This document shows positions 15,841 through 22,434 of a DNA stretch of 24,043 bases, piece by piece. The notes beneath the pieces were generated by a model. It searched no databases. It saw only the letters and a program-made list of their open reading frames with translations, and was not told the origin of the DNA. How positions within the stretch are numbered: the first letter of the stretch is position 1; the number at the start of each line of letters is the position of its first letter. The position numbers were made by a program, and so were the translations under genes. Source of the stretch: a virus. The stretch lies in IMG/VR virus record IMGVR_UViG_3300025085_000188, positions 1-24,043 of that record; one strand, written 5' to 3'.

Positions 15841-16035
15841 ATGAATATTAACTTACCTACCATAGGCTCTAAAATCATTTGGTCTGCAAATCCTGACTTT
15901 GTTTGGATAGTAGATCATCACTTGCCGTCCTTGAATCAATTTGAAGCACATCTAGAGGGTAATCCTTTAGAGGGTAATCGTTTTGATTTAGATCAGTTGA
16001 AAGACGCAGAAATTATTATTAATCACAACCAATAG
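15841..16035 (+). CDS. First early gene, hypothetical (64 aa)
   Basis: I start at the ATG at 15841, giving MNINLPTIGSKIIWSANPDF. An in-frame ATG at 15790 would add 17 residues, but its leader is in the position of the expected promoter transcript start and a purine-rich GAAGGA overlaps that ATG. The protein has WSANPDFVWIVDHHL and a repeated EGNPLEGNRFDL. No family is recognised. As the first gene after the early promoters it corresponds in position to T7 gene 0.3 (anti-restriction), but it does not have the strong acidity of Ocr, so I do not assign that function. Confidence 0.55.
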   Translation: MNINLPTIGSKIIWSANPDFVWIVDHHLPSLNQFEAHLEGNPLEGNRFDLDQLKDAEIIINHNQ

Positions 16036-16047
16036 AAAAAATATAAT

Positions 16048-16248
16048 ATGAAAAACTTTAATTCAGCTATTGAAAGAATAAATAAAGTAAAAGACTTTGA
16101 CTCATTAAGTGAGTTAGAAAAGAGTTTTGAAAGATTGTATAAGTACGGATTTCTAACTGAAAAGGAACTTTTAGAATTAGATCAAAAGCTTTTACATAAA
16201 TCCAATGTATTGAACGGATACAGAAACCTAAAGATAACAACCATATGA
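16048..16248 (+). CDS. Hypothetical early protein (66 aa)
   Basis: The product is helical and charged: MKNFNSAIERINKVKDFDSL, then ELEKSFERLYKYGFLTEKEL. The pattern FxxLxxYG followed by an EL-rich helix recurs in the 56-aa ORF at 16606 (FYDLFRYG), so the two may be distant paralogues. The start is preceded by AATATAATATG, with no Shine-Dalgarno sequence. The stop overlaps the next ATG (ATGA). Function unknown; by position it may act in host takeover. Confidence 0.6.
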   Translation: MKNFNSAIERINKVKDFDSLSELEKSFERLYKYGFLTEKELLELDQKLLHKSNVLNGYRNLKITTI

Positions 16249-16400
16249 AAAATCAAAACAACGAACCCGACATTTCATGGTTCAAAGAAGACCAAAAGAT
16301 TAAAATAACAGACTTCAAAACTTTGTTAGTTATGATCTTGTCTCCACTGAGTTGCATAGCGGTCTGGCTATGGCTCTTATTCCTAACTTCTAACGATTAA
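16245..16400 (+). CDS. Small one-helix membrane protein (51 aa)
   Basis: ATG at 16245 overlaps the previous stop (ATGA). The N-terminal 24 residues are polar and charged (MKNQNNEPDISWFKEDQKIK). Residues 26-48 are a strong hydrophobic helix (LLVMILSPLSCIAVWLWLLF), followed by TSND. The positive residues before the helix suggest the N-terminus stays in the cytoplasm. Phage early membrane microproteins often act in superinfection exclusion or alter host membrane proteins, but nothing here decides that. Confidence 0.6.
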   Translation: MKNQNNEPDISWFKEDQKIKITDFKTLLVMILSPLSCIAVWLWLLFLTSND

Positions 16401-16403
16401 AAC

Positions 16404-16601
16404 ATGTCAGTAACTGAATCAATAGACGGAGTAGACTTTTTTTACAGAGTCTTATCCGACCATCACAGGGGCTTTATAAAATGGCACATGAAAGACTTGC
16501 CAGACTTATTCAACGGCAAAGCTTATAGCCATGAGGAAAAGATCGAGCAATACAAGCAAGCTATTAAAGAACTTAAGAAAATGAACAATAGAAAGAAATA
16601 A
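16404..16601 (+). CDS. Hypothetical early protein (65 aa)
   Basis: The product begins MSVTESIDGVDFFYRVLSDH, has His- and Trp-containing HHRGFIKWHMKDLPDLFNG in the middle, and ends in a basic helix (YKQAIKELKKMNNRKK). It lies 3 nt after the membrane protein gene and 4 nt before the next ORF. No family is recognised. Confidence 0.6.
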   Translation: MSVTESIDGVDFFYRVLSDHHRGFIKWHMKDLPDLFNGKAYSHEEKIEQYKQAIKELKKMNNRKK

Positions 16602-16605
16602 TTCA

Positions 16606-16776
16606 ATGAATAAAGAAGAAATAATACACAAACTATCTTTGTACGATTCCGAAAATTTTGACATGGGAGATTTTTACGATCTTTTTAGGTATGGTATTAA
16701 AGGTTATGAAAATATGGATGAAGCCGAATTAAAAGGTATATACAAAAGTATATTTGAGCAAGACGATGAAAACTAA
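16606..16776 (+). CDS. Hypothetical early protein (56 aa)
   Basis: The 56-aa acidic product (MNKEEIIHKLSLYDSENFDM, then FYDLFRYGIKGYENMDEAEL) is short but sits in frame in a continuous overlapping series and overlaps the next gene by 11 nt. Its DLFRYG ... EAELKGIY pattern resembles the ORF at 16048. The M-D-E-A-E-L helix is a pattern seen in small phage proteins of unknown role. Confidence 0.55.
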   Translation: MNKEEIIHKLSLYDSENFDMGDFYDLFRYGIKGYENMDEAELKGIYKSIFEQDDEN

Positions 16777-16891
16777 ACTAATAATTATTCTTATTGTTAC
16801 ATTCTTAAGTGGATGTAAAAGCCCTAGATTATCCGACCGATGTGCTGACAAGGGTCATGGTATCTGTCCGATCTGCAACCACATACACTAA
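16766..16891 (+). CDS. 41-aa lipoprotein with Cys/His-rich mature part
   Basis: ATG at 16766 gives a classic lipoprotein signal: MKTK, a hydrophobic helix (LIIILIVTF), and the lipobox LSGC with Cys17 as the lipid-bearing residue. After cleavage only 25 residues remain, with Cys26, His31, Cys34, Cys37, His39 and His41; CPICNHIH could bind a metal or form disulphides. The TAA shares its last base with the next ATG (TAATG). Small phage lipoproteins such as T5 Llp block receptors against superinfection; outer-membrane spanins are also tiny lipoproteins but usually Pro-rich and next to Rz. Exclusion is my preferred guess; it is not shown. Confidence 0.7.
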   Translation: MKTKLIIILIVTFLSGCKSPRLSDRCADKGHGICPICNHIH

Positions 16892-17535
16892 TGAAAATAT
16901 TAATAGCTTGCGAATATAGCGGTGCAGTCCGTGACTCTTTCATTAAACAAGGTCACTATGCAATGTCATGTGATTTGTTGCCCACTGATTCTCCTGGACC
17001 ACATTACCAAGGTTCTGTTTTTGATGTTATAAACGATGGTTGGGATATGATGATTGCTCATCCACCTTGTACTTATTTAGCAGTAAGTGGAAACAGATGG
17101 TTGTACAATAAAGATAAGTCAAGAAATGAGGAGCGATGGAGGAATAGAGGGGAGGCTTTGGACTTTGTACGATTACTTATGGATGCTCCTATAGAAAAGA
17201 TAGCAATAGAAAATCCTGTTAGTGTTATAAGTTCAGAGATTAGAAAACCTGATCAGATCATTCAGCCTTGGCAATTCGGAGATGAGGCACAAAAGACTAC
17301 CTGTCTATGGTTAAAGAACCTAGCTAAGTTAAAGCCTACAAAGATTGTCGGTAAGGGTGAATTTACTACTTTTAAAAGTGGAAAGAGACACCCTAAATGG
17401 TACGCTGATGCACTTGCTAAAGCTAAGACAAAAGCAGAAAGACAAAAACTACGCAGTAAAACATTTCAAGGTATTGCAGATGCAATGGCAGAGCAATGGG
17501 GAGTTAAAACAACTAAACAACTGGAATTGATATAA
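16891..17535 (+). CDS. DNA cytosine-C5 methyltransferase-like protein
   Basis: The 214-aa protein has the order of C5-methyltransferase motifs: a SAM-binding start ILIACEYSGAVRDSF (motif I-like), an acidic CDLLPTDS loop, the HPPCTYLAVSG catalytic loop with Cys60 (motif IV), and AIENPV at 105-110 (motif VI, usually ENV). It is far shorter than restriction-type enzymes and I do not see a target-recognition domain or motif VIII (QxRxR). Such short forms are common in phages. It could methylate phage DNA against host restriction, or act on another substrate. It begins on the last base of the lipoprotein stop and ends on the first base of the next ATG. Confidence 0.72.
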   Translation: MKILIACEYSGAVRDSFIKQGHYAMSCDLLPTDSPGPHYQGSVFDVINDGWDMMIAHPPCTYLAVSGNRWLYNKDKSRNEERWRNRGEALDFVRLLMDAPIEKIAIENPVSVISSEIRKPDQIIQPWQFGDEAQKTTCLWLKNLAKLKPTKIVGKGEFTTFKSGKRHPKWYADALAKAKTKAERQKLRSKTFQGIADAMAEQWGVKTTKQLELI

Positions 17536-17606
17536 TGAGTATTGATATGTTCTTTTTCTTTATCATTATTATGATTATGGGCTTTAGCCTTTTATATCGT
17601 GAGTAA
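17535..17606 (+). CDS. Putative 23-aa membrane peptide
   Basis: MSIDMFFFFIIIMIMGFSLL followed by YRE is almost wholly hydrophobic. The ATG shares one base with the preceding stop (TAATG), and the end overlaps the next GTG by 8 nt, so it fills the gap between two genes exactly. This fit and the single-helix composition support a real microprotein, but an accidental ORF in T-rich DNA is possible. Confidence 0.4.
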   Translation: MSIDMFFFFIIIMIMGFSLLYRE

Positions 17607-17979
17607 TAATAAGATATGTATTAAATGTGGCTTGACATTGTACGGCATTGATCAAGAATCCGACATCTGTCTTACATGTCTTGCACAATCCACACCGCAT
17701 TGCAACTTTGATCAAGGGTACTCCTTAATAGAGGGATGTGTCCGTCAAACTATAAAACAACCAATAGAAAAACCAAAACCTATGAAACCGACAAACTTTA
17801 GTATCAAACAATCCTTAGAGGTAGTATGGGAAGCTATCCATGAATGGAATGAACAAGCTACCGATAAAGAATATAGTGAAGATGATGTTAAGACTGGCAT
17901 GGCATGGATCATGGAAGAACTAGGCTATGGCTATGATAGAGATGGAAGTATTGAAAAACAATGGGACAGACCACTATGA
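17599..17979 (+). CDS. Zinc-ribbon protein, unknown function (126 aa)
   Basis: A GTG start at 17599 gives MSNNKICIKCGLTLYGI. Cys7-x2-Cys10 and Cys24-x2-Cys27 form a treble-clef or zinc-ribbon site at the N-terminus. A Lys/Pro-rich linker (KQPIEKPKPMKP) leads to a helical C-terminal part (SLEVVWEAIHEWNEQATD), ending in an acidic GYGYDRDGSIEKQW. It may bind nucleic acid or a host protein through the ribbon. An internal ATG after the linker could give a shorter form. The stop overlaps the next start (ATGA). Confidence 0.65.
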   Translation: MSNNKICIKCGLTLYGIDQESDICLTCLAQSTPHCNFDQGYSLIEGCVRQTIKQPIEKPKPMKPTNFSIKQSLEVVWEAIHEWNEQATDKEYSEDDVKTGMAWIMEELGYGYDRDGSIEKQWDRPL

Positions 17980-18125
17980 TAGAAGAAACAATGAGGTACA
18001 TATATGATACCTTTTTCAAAGATAAGTTGAAGAACAACGAATATTACAACCATAAATACTTTCCATTGTACCTGTCCTTACAACACTTGTTGGATGAGTA
18101 TAATAATAATAAAACTAACCGATAA
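17976..18125 (+). CDS. Hypothetical early protein (49 aa)
   Basis: ATG at 17976 overlaps the zinc-ribbon stop by 4 nt. The 49-aa product is rich in Tyr, Asn and Lys (MIEETMRYIYDTFFKDKLKN, then EYYNHKYFPLYLSLQHLLDE). It is likely a two-helix protein. No family is recognised; it is supported only by its coupling and its fit in the operon. Confidence 0.5.
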   Translation: MIEETMRYIYDTFFKDKLKNNEYYNHKYFPLYLSLQHLLDEYNNNKTNR

Positions 18126-18130
18126 AACCA

Positions 18131-18592
18131 ATGGACATAACCAAATATATAAACAGAGAAAAACTAATACTTGATACAATAAAAGCTAATATACGATCTT
18201 ATGGAGACAATGACAGCTACAGCATTTTAAATGCTTTGTATCCTAATGAACTCGATGAAGTAGTAAAAGACGGAAAGAGATATTTTGAAGAACCTGAAGA
18301 AGGTGCAGATACTCACGCTTTAGCTGAAAATATAATCGACATAATTAAACAGGTTGAGCAACAAATAAATAATCTTTTTAGTTTCTTAAATGAACTAGAA
18401 TTAGATTACTTTGATCCTGATTTTACAGCTACGCAGATGGTTTGGATGAACGATTATTGGTACAAAGAATTTAAAGAAGGTGAATGGGGAGAGCTGAAAA
18501 AGAAAACACAAGCAGACCCTGATTATAAGAACTGGCACATGGAAAAGTTAGTTGAAAGAGAGCTAAAGAAAGGAATGAAAACCAATGGATGA
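18131..18592 (+). CDS. Hypothetical acidic helical protein (153 aa)
   Basis: The protein begins MDITKYINREKLILDTIKAN and is acidic and helical, with IIDIIKQVEQQINNLFSFLN in the middle. The C-terminal half is aromatic-rich (MVWMNDYWYKEFKEGEWGEL) and ends in a basic helix. No catalytic motif or membrane segment is visible. It lies 5 nt after the previous gene and overlaps the next by 8 nt. Unknown function; host-takeover proteins of this size are typical before the phage RNA polymerase gene. Confidence 0.6.
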   Translation: MDITKYINREKLILDTIKANIRSYGDNDSYSILNALYPNELDEVVKDGKRYFEEPEEGADTHALAENIIDIIKQVEQQINNLFSFLNELELDYFDPDFTATQMVWMNDYWYKEFKEGEWGELKKKTQADPDYKNWHMEKLVERELKKGMKTNG

Positions 18593-18722
18593 AGACATAG
18601 ATATTTACGATGACCTAAGATTCGAGTACGAGTTTGAACTTGTACGAGATTTAAGAATTAAAAGAGGAGAAGGATGGAGATACGAAGAACTAGACGAAGA
18701 AGAAGAGGAAGAAGATGAGTAG
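18585..18722 (+). CDS. Very acidic microprotein (45 aa)
   Basis: ATG at 18585 overlaps the previous gene by 8 nt. The product starts MDEDIDIYDDLRFEYEFELV, has a short basic middle (RDLRIKRGEGWR), and ends in an almost unbroken Glu/Asp tail (about 12 acidic residues). Strong negative charge suggests DNA mimicry or binding to a basic host protein, but that is speculation. The end overlaps the next start by 8 nt. Confidence 0.55.
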   Translation: MDEDIDIYDDLRFEYEFELVRDLRIKRGEGWRYEELDEEEEEEDE

Positions 18723-18942
18723 TAACGACGAAGATTACGAGTTCGTTGAGAAGTATGGGTGGAAGGCTTTCTCTGAGGAAGTCAATGAAGCATTTGAAAT
18801 ATTCTTTCAGAACACTGAGCTAGGATATGATAAGGATGGCAATGTAATTAGAACAGATAAGAAAAGAGTACATCCTAGACAGAATAACAATGACTTTCTA
18901 TTCGGAAAATACACAAAGAAATGCAAAACGAAGAAGCATTAA
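18715..18942 (+). CDS. Hypothetical protein preceding the RNA polymerase (75 aa)
   Basis: The product is MSSNDEDYEFVEKYGWKAFS followed by a helix (EEVNEAFEIFFQNTEL), GYDKDGNVIRTDKKR, and a basic tail (KYTKKCKTKKH). The GYDKDGNVIRTD loop resembles the GYGYDRDGSIEK loop of the zinc-ribbon protein at 17599, perhaps a shared small motif. It overlaps the RNA polymerase gene, so it is likely coupled to it. Confidence 0.6.
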   Translation: MSSNDEDYEFVEKYGWKAFSEEVNEAFEIFFQNTELGYDKDGNVIRTDKKRVHPRQNNNDFLFGKYTKKCKTKKH

Positions 18943-21293
18943 TGGTACACCTTGGCAAAGCCAGGTACAACAAAGCTAAAACACTACGAGAAAACAACAA
19001 TTTATTATCCGAAAATCCTAGCTATAAAAAGTTAGCTGATTCAATGCACGCAGATGTTGCAAGGGTAATAGGTAAGTTCTTTGATGATTGCTCTGAGCAG
19101 GGATCACCTTGTCCAGTCTGGTTGCCTTTGTTATGGGATTTAGATGCAGATGTAGTTGCTTTCCTAGCGATCAAACGAGCTATGGATTTACTGGATGGTA
19201 AGGACATGACCTTTGCCTATGTATCTTTTGAATTAGCAAAGGCAATAGAGGATGAAGTACGAGTCCGTTACTTTAAAGACTATGTGGACACGAATACATG
19301 GAAGCTGTTACAGAGAGATAGGAAGAATATAAAATCAAGGCAAAGATTTGTTGACAAGTTCTGGATTAGAGAAAAGAACTTACACTCAAAAGGAAGGTAC
19401 GAACGCTTTAAGCTATGGACTCAAAAGAACAAGGCTAAGATTGGTGCTTGGTTGTTTGAGATCATAAGGATGCAGACTAACTTGTTCTCGCTTAAAAGCG
19501 TACGTGTCCGTGATGGAAAGTATATAAAAAAGATAGCACCGAATCCCAAGCTACACGCATGGATTAAGCAGTACGATGAAAACTCTGAATGTCTCCGTCC
19601 TTTTTGGTTAGCTACTTCTGAAGAACCTGTAAAGTGGATGGGTAATTACGGAGGTGGATACCTGAGCGATGAACTTCCCATGCTTCCTATAATGAAGAAT
19701 GCTTATGACATTGATAACAGAGACTTTAGTAAGTTATATGAACCATTAAACAAGCTTCAAAGTGTAGCATATAGAATGAATGTGAAGCAATATGAAGTGA
19801 TGTTACGCTTATGGGAGGGTGATGTGTCCGTAGGGTCTATGGAAAAGCGTGAGTTATTACCTTTGCTTGAACCAATTGAGAACTTAAAAGAGAAAGACCC
19901 TGAAGCATTTAAAGCTTGGAAAAGAGAAGCTAAATATGTACATGATTGGAACTTAGAAACAAGTGGCAGGAGACTTAGATCACTGCGTATAATGTATGTT
20001 GCAAAGCTATATAGTAAGAAGGAAAAGTTTTACTTTCCATATCAAGTTGATTACAGGGGCAGGGTATATACTGTGCCATCCTTTGTCAGTCCACAGAGCT
20101 GTGACTTAGGAAGGAGTTGCATTGAGTTTTACGATGGTGTACCAATCAAGAATGAAGAGGATGCCAGGTGGTTAAAGATACACGGAGCTAATGTATGGGG
20201 AAGGAAGGGTACATTTGAGGATCGTATTGCCTGGATAGAACAGAATACAAAAGAGATAATTACAATAGCTAATGATCCATATAATTATAAATTGTGGCAT
20301 GATGCATCCGAGCCTTGGGCTTTCCTTGCCTTTTGTTTTGAGTACGCAGCGTTCAAGAAGGAAGGCTATGGATTCTTAAGTCACTTGCCTTGCAGGATGG
20401 ATGCTAGTTGCAATGGAATACAGATATTATCTTTGTTATTAAAGGATGAAAAGATAGGCAAGCTAACTAACTTAGTACCTAATCTACCACCACAAGATGT
20501 ATACCAGCACATAGCTGACAGGGTTAACAAGAACTTACACAGAGCTAAGAACAGACAGAGCCTAGCAGGTGACTGGTTGAAGTGGGGAATAGATAGGAAG
20601 TATTGTAAAAGGATAGTTATGACTAAGCCTTTCGGAATGAATGGATACACAAGTACCTTTGAACTTGAATCTGTATTCTTAAGTGAGCTTAGGAATGGAA
20701 GGAGTAATCCTTTCAGCAAGAGTGAATACTTAGAAGCACTCCTTTATCTTTCAACTGTGATTAACAAGCAAACAAATATTGTACTTGAAAACCACATAAA
20801 TTTTATGAAGTGGATCAAGTCAGTAGTGTTAGGATGTAATGATACTTTGAAGTGGGAGACACCATTCGGACTAGAGATTCAACAACACATTCACGAGTCA
20901 GTTCAGATTGGATTGTATTCAGTATTAGGAATGGAAAAGACAACTCTTAATTACAGAAGGGATAAAGATAATGTTGATCCTAAGAAGCAAGCTAAAGCAG
21001 TGGTTGCCAACTACATACACAGCATAGATGCAAGTGTTGTACATTTTTTAGCTTGCAAAGCTGACTACGATGTTTCAACTATACATGACTGCTTTGCTAC
21101 TCAAAGCCCAAACGCACCGAAGATGCACAGAGATTTAAGAGAGATATATAAAAACATTTTTAACCAAGACCTCACTGAAAAGTTCAAGGGTGAGTTATTG
21201 AAACAAACTGAGAACACAGAAGTTGCAGACAGCTTTGAACTTGGCACATTAGATGTGTCAGCAATTAACGACTGCCACTACATGTTCTCTTAA
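18921..21293 (+). CDS. Single-subunit DNA-directed RNA polymerase (T7 gp1-like)
   Basis: The 790-aa protein (T7 has 883 aa) carries all core motifs: DYRGRVYTVPS, motif A RMDASCNGIQ (Asp494 = T7 Asp537), motif B KYCKRIVMTKPFG (Lys563 = Lys631; Phe571 at the Tyr639 position), NYIHSIDAS (His700 = His784) and motif C TIHDCFAT (Asp723 = Asp812). It ends CHYMFS, like the FAFA foot. The N-terminus lacks about 50 residues of the T7 promoter-binding domain. The specificity loop differs from T7, so its promoters should too. The longest start is at 18921; an ATG at 18942 overlapping the previous stop (TAATG) is equally credible. It transcribes middle and late genes. Confidence 0.97.
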   Translation: MQNEEALMVHLGKARYNKAKTLRENNNLLSENPSYKKLADSMHADVARVIGKFFDDCSEQGSPCPVWLPLLWDLDADVVAFLAIKRAMDLLDGKDMTFAYVSFELAKAIEDEVRVRYFKDYVDTNTWKLLQRDRKNIKSRQRFVDKFWIREKNLHSKGRYERFKLWTQKNKAKIGAWLFEIIRMQTNLFSLKSVRVRDGKYIKKIAPNPKLHAWIKQYDENSECLRPFWLATSEEPVKWMGNYGGGYLSDELPMLPIMKNAYDIDNRDFSKLYEPLNKLQSVAYRMNVKQYEVMLRLWEGDVSVGSMEKRELLPLLEPIENLKEKDPEAFKAWKREAKYVHDWNLETSGRRLRSLRIMYVAKLYSKKEKFYFPYQVDYRGRVYTVPSFVSPQSCDLGRSCIEFYDGVPIKNEEDARWLKIHGANVWGRKGTFEDRIAWIEQNTKEIITIANDPYNYKLWHDASEPWAFLAFCFEYAAFKKEGYGFLSHLPCRMDASCNGIQILSLLLKDEKIGKLTNLVPNLPPQDVYQHIADRVNKNLHRAKNRQSLAGDWLKWGIDRKYCKRIVMTKPFGMNGYTSTFELESVFLSELRNGRSNPFSKSEYLEALLYLSTVINKQTNIVLENHINFMKWIKSVVLGCNDTLKWETPFGLEIQQHIHESVQIGLYSVLGMEKTTLNYRRDKDNVDPKKQAKAVVANYIHSIDASVVHFLACKADYDVSTIHDCFATQSPNAPKMHRDLREIYKNIFNQDLTEKFKGELLKQTENTEVADSFELGTLDVSAINDCHYMFS

Positions 21294-21323
21294 TAATAAT
21301 AAAACAAGAAGGAGAGAGAGAGA

Positions 21324-21965
21324 ATGGCAATAAAAGCTAGAACAAAACATCCACAAATAGTAACACCAGTTGGTACTGCAAAGTATCCTAATGTCAACAC
21401 ACCTAACACTAGGTTTAATGATCAAGGTGAGTTTACCTGTGATATAATAATAACAAAGGAAGAAGCTGCTGCTTTAAACTTACAATTCCAACCTTTATTT
21501 GATGCTGAATACCAAGCTAAGTTGGAGGAGTTAGGAAAGCAAAAGCTTAAGTTATCTGATCCACCTGTGCGTGAAGATGATGATGGTAATTGGGTAGTAA
21601 AAGCAAAGTTAAAGAATGTATTAGCTGGTGCTTACAAGAACGGAGATCCAAGACCTGCAAAGTCTATTGCATTGTACGATTCAAAAGGTAAGCCACTGAA
21701 AGATACATTGGTAAGAGGTGGATCAAAGGTTAAGTTAGCAGTTCGTCCTAGGTTTTGGTATGTTGCATCAACTGGTTTTGGAATGAGCCTTGATTTGTTA
21801 GCAGTCCAAGTAATCGAGTTAGGAGATGGTGGTCTGAGTGATAAAGCAGCTGAAAGCTTTGGCTTTACTGAAGTTGAAGGCGGCTATATTAACGGAGGTG
21901 AATCACTTGAAGGAGCACTCGATGCCGAAGAGGAAGAAGAAGACATCATCAAAGCAGACTTTTAG
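21324..21965 (+). CDS. Single-stranded DNA-binding protein (T7 gp2.5-like)
   Basis: The 213-aa protein (T7 gp2.5 has 232 aa) begins MAIKARTKHPQIVTPVGTAK, with strands typical of the gp2.5 OB fold (GEFTCDIIIT, then WVVKAKLKNVLAG). It ends in the family's hallmark acidic tail with a terminal aromatic residue (EEEEEDIIKADF), which in T7 contacts the polymerase and helicase. It coats single-stranded DNA and aids annealing. This gene has one of the best Shine-Dalgarno sequences in the window: AAGGAG at 21309-21314, followed by GAGAGAG before the ATG, suggesting high expression. It overlaps the endonuclease start by 44 nt. Confidence 0.93.
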   Translation: MAIKARTKHPQIVTPVGTAKYPNVNTPNTRFNDQGEFTCDIIITKEEAAALNLQFQPLFDAEYQAKLEELGKQKLKLSDPPVREDDDGNWVVKAKLKNVLAGAYKNGDPRPAKSIALYDSKGKPLKDTLVRGGSKVKLAVRPRFWYVASTGFGMSLDLLAVQVIELGDGGLSDKAAESFGFTEVEGGYINGGESLEGALDAEEEEEDIIKADF

Positions 21966-22434
21966 GTCTGGATTTGAAGAGAGAATAGCAAACCAACTTA
22001 AAAGGTGTGGGGTCTGCTACTCTTACGAATCGTTAGTCATTGAGTACAAGAGACTGAGTACCTACACTCCTGACTTTATACTACCCAACGGAATCATCAT
22101 TGAGACTAAGGGTAGATGGGTCAGTGAGGATAGATCAAAGCACTTGTTAATTCGTGAACAGCATCCTGAGTTAGATGTCAGGTTAGTGTTTATGAATGCT
22201 TATAACAAACTTCGTAAGGGTAGCAAGACTACCTACGCACAATGGTGTGAGAAGAAAGGAATATTATATGCACACAAACAAATACCAAAGTCATGGCTTT
22301 CACAAGAACGCATCAGCAATGTGATAAATGTGGATCGAGTGACGCTGTCGGAGTCAACGCAGACGGAAGCACAATGTGTTTCAGCTGCAATACATACAGT
22401 AGAAGCAGACAAACAAAAGAAAGAAAACAAATAA
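21922..22434 (+). CDS. Endonuclease I, Holliday-junction resolvase (T7 gp3-like)
   Basis: I start at the ATG at 21922 (MPKRKKKTSSKQTFRSGFEE) because AAGGAG (21910-21915) lies 6 nt upstream and T7 gp3 aligns from here. The 170-aa product has the catalytic set of this family: Glu19 in FRSGFEE, Asp51 in YTPDF, and Glu61/Lys63 in ETKGRW. LLIREQHPELDVRLVF is nearly identical to T7. It resolves branched DNA and degrades host DNA to feed replication. Its last 47 codons (22293-22434) overlap the primase gene in another frame and form a tail with no T7 counterpart. T7 gene 3.5 (lysozyme), normally next, is missing. Confidence 0.93.
   Translation: MPKRKKKTSSKQTFRSGFEERIANQLKRCGVCYSYESLVIEYKRLSTYTPDFILPNGIIIETKGRWVSEDRSKHLLIREQHPELDVRLVFMNAYNKLRKGSKTTYAQWCEKKGILYAHKQIPKSWLSQERISNVINVDRVTLSESTQTEAQCVSAAIHTVEADKQKKENK

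Noticed and set aside
21838-21921. Upstream extension of the endonuclease from 21838
   Set aside because: It lies inside the SSB coding sequence, starts at a rare codon, and homology and the AAGGAG site both favour 21922.
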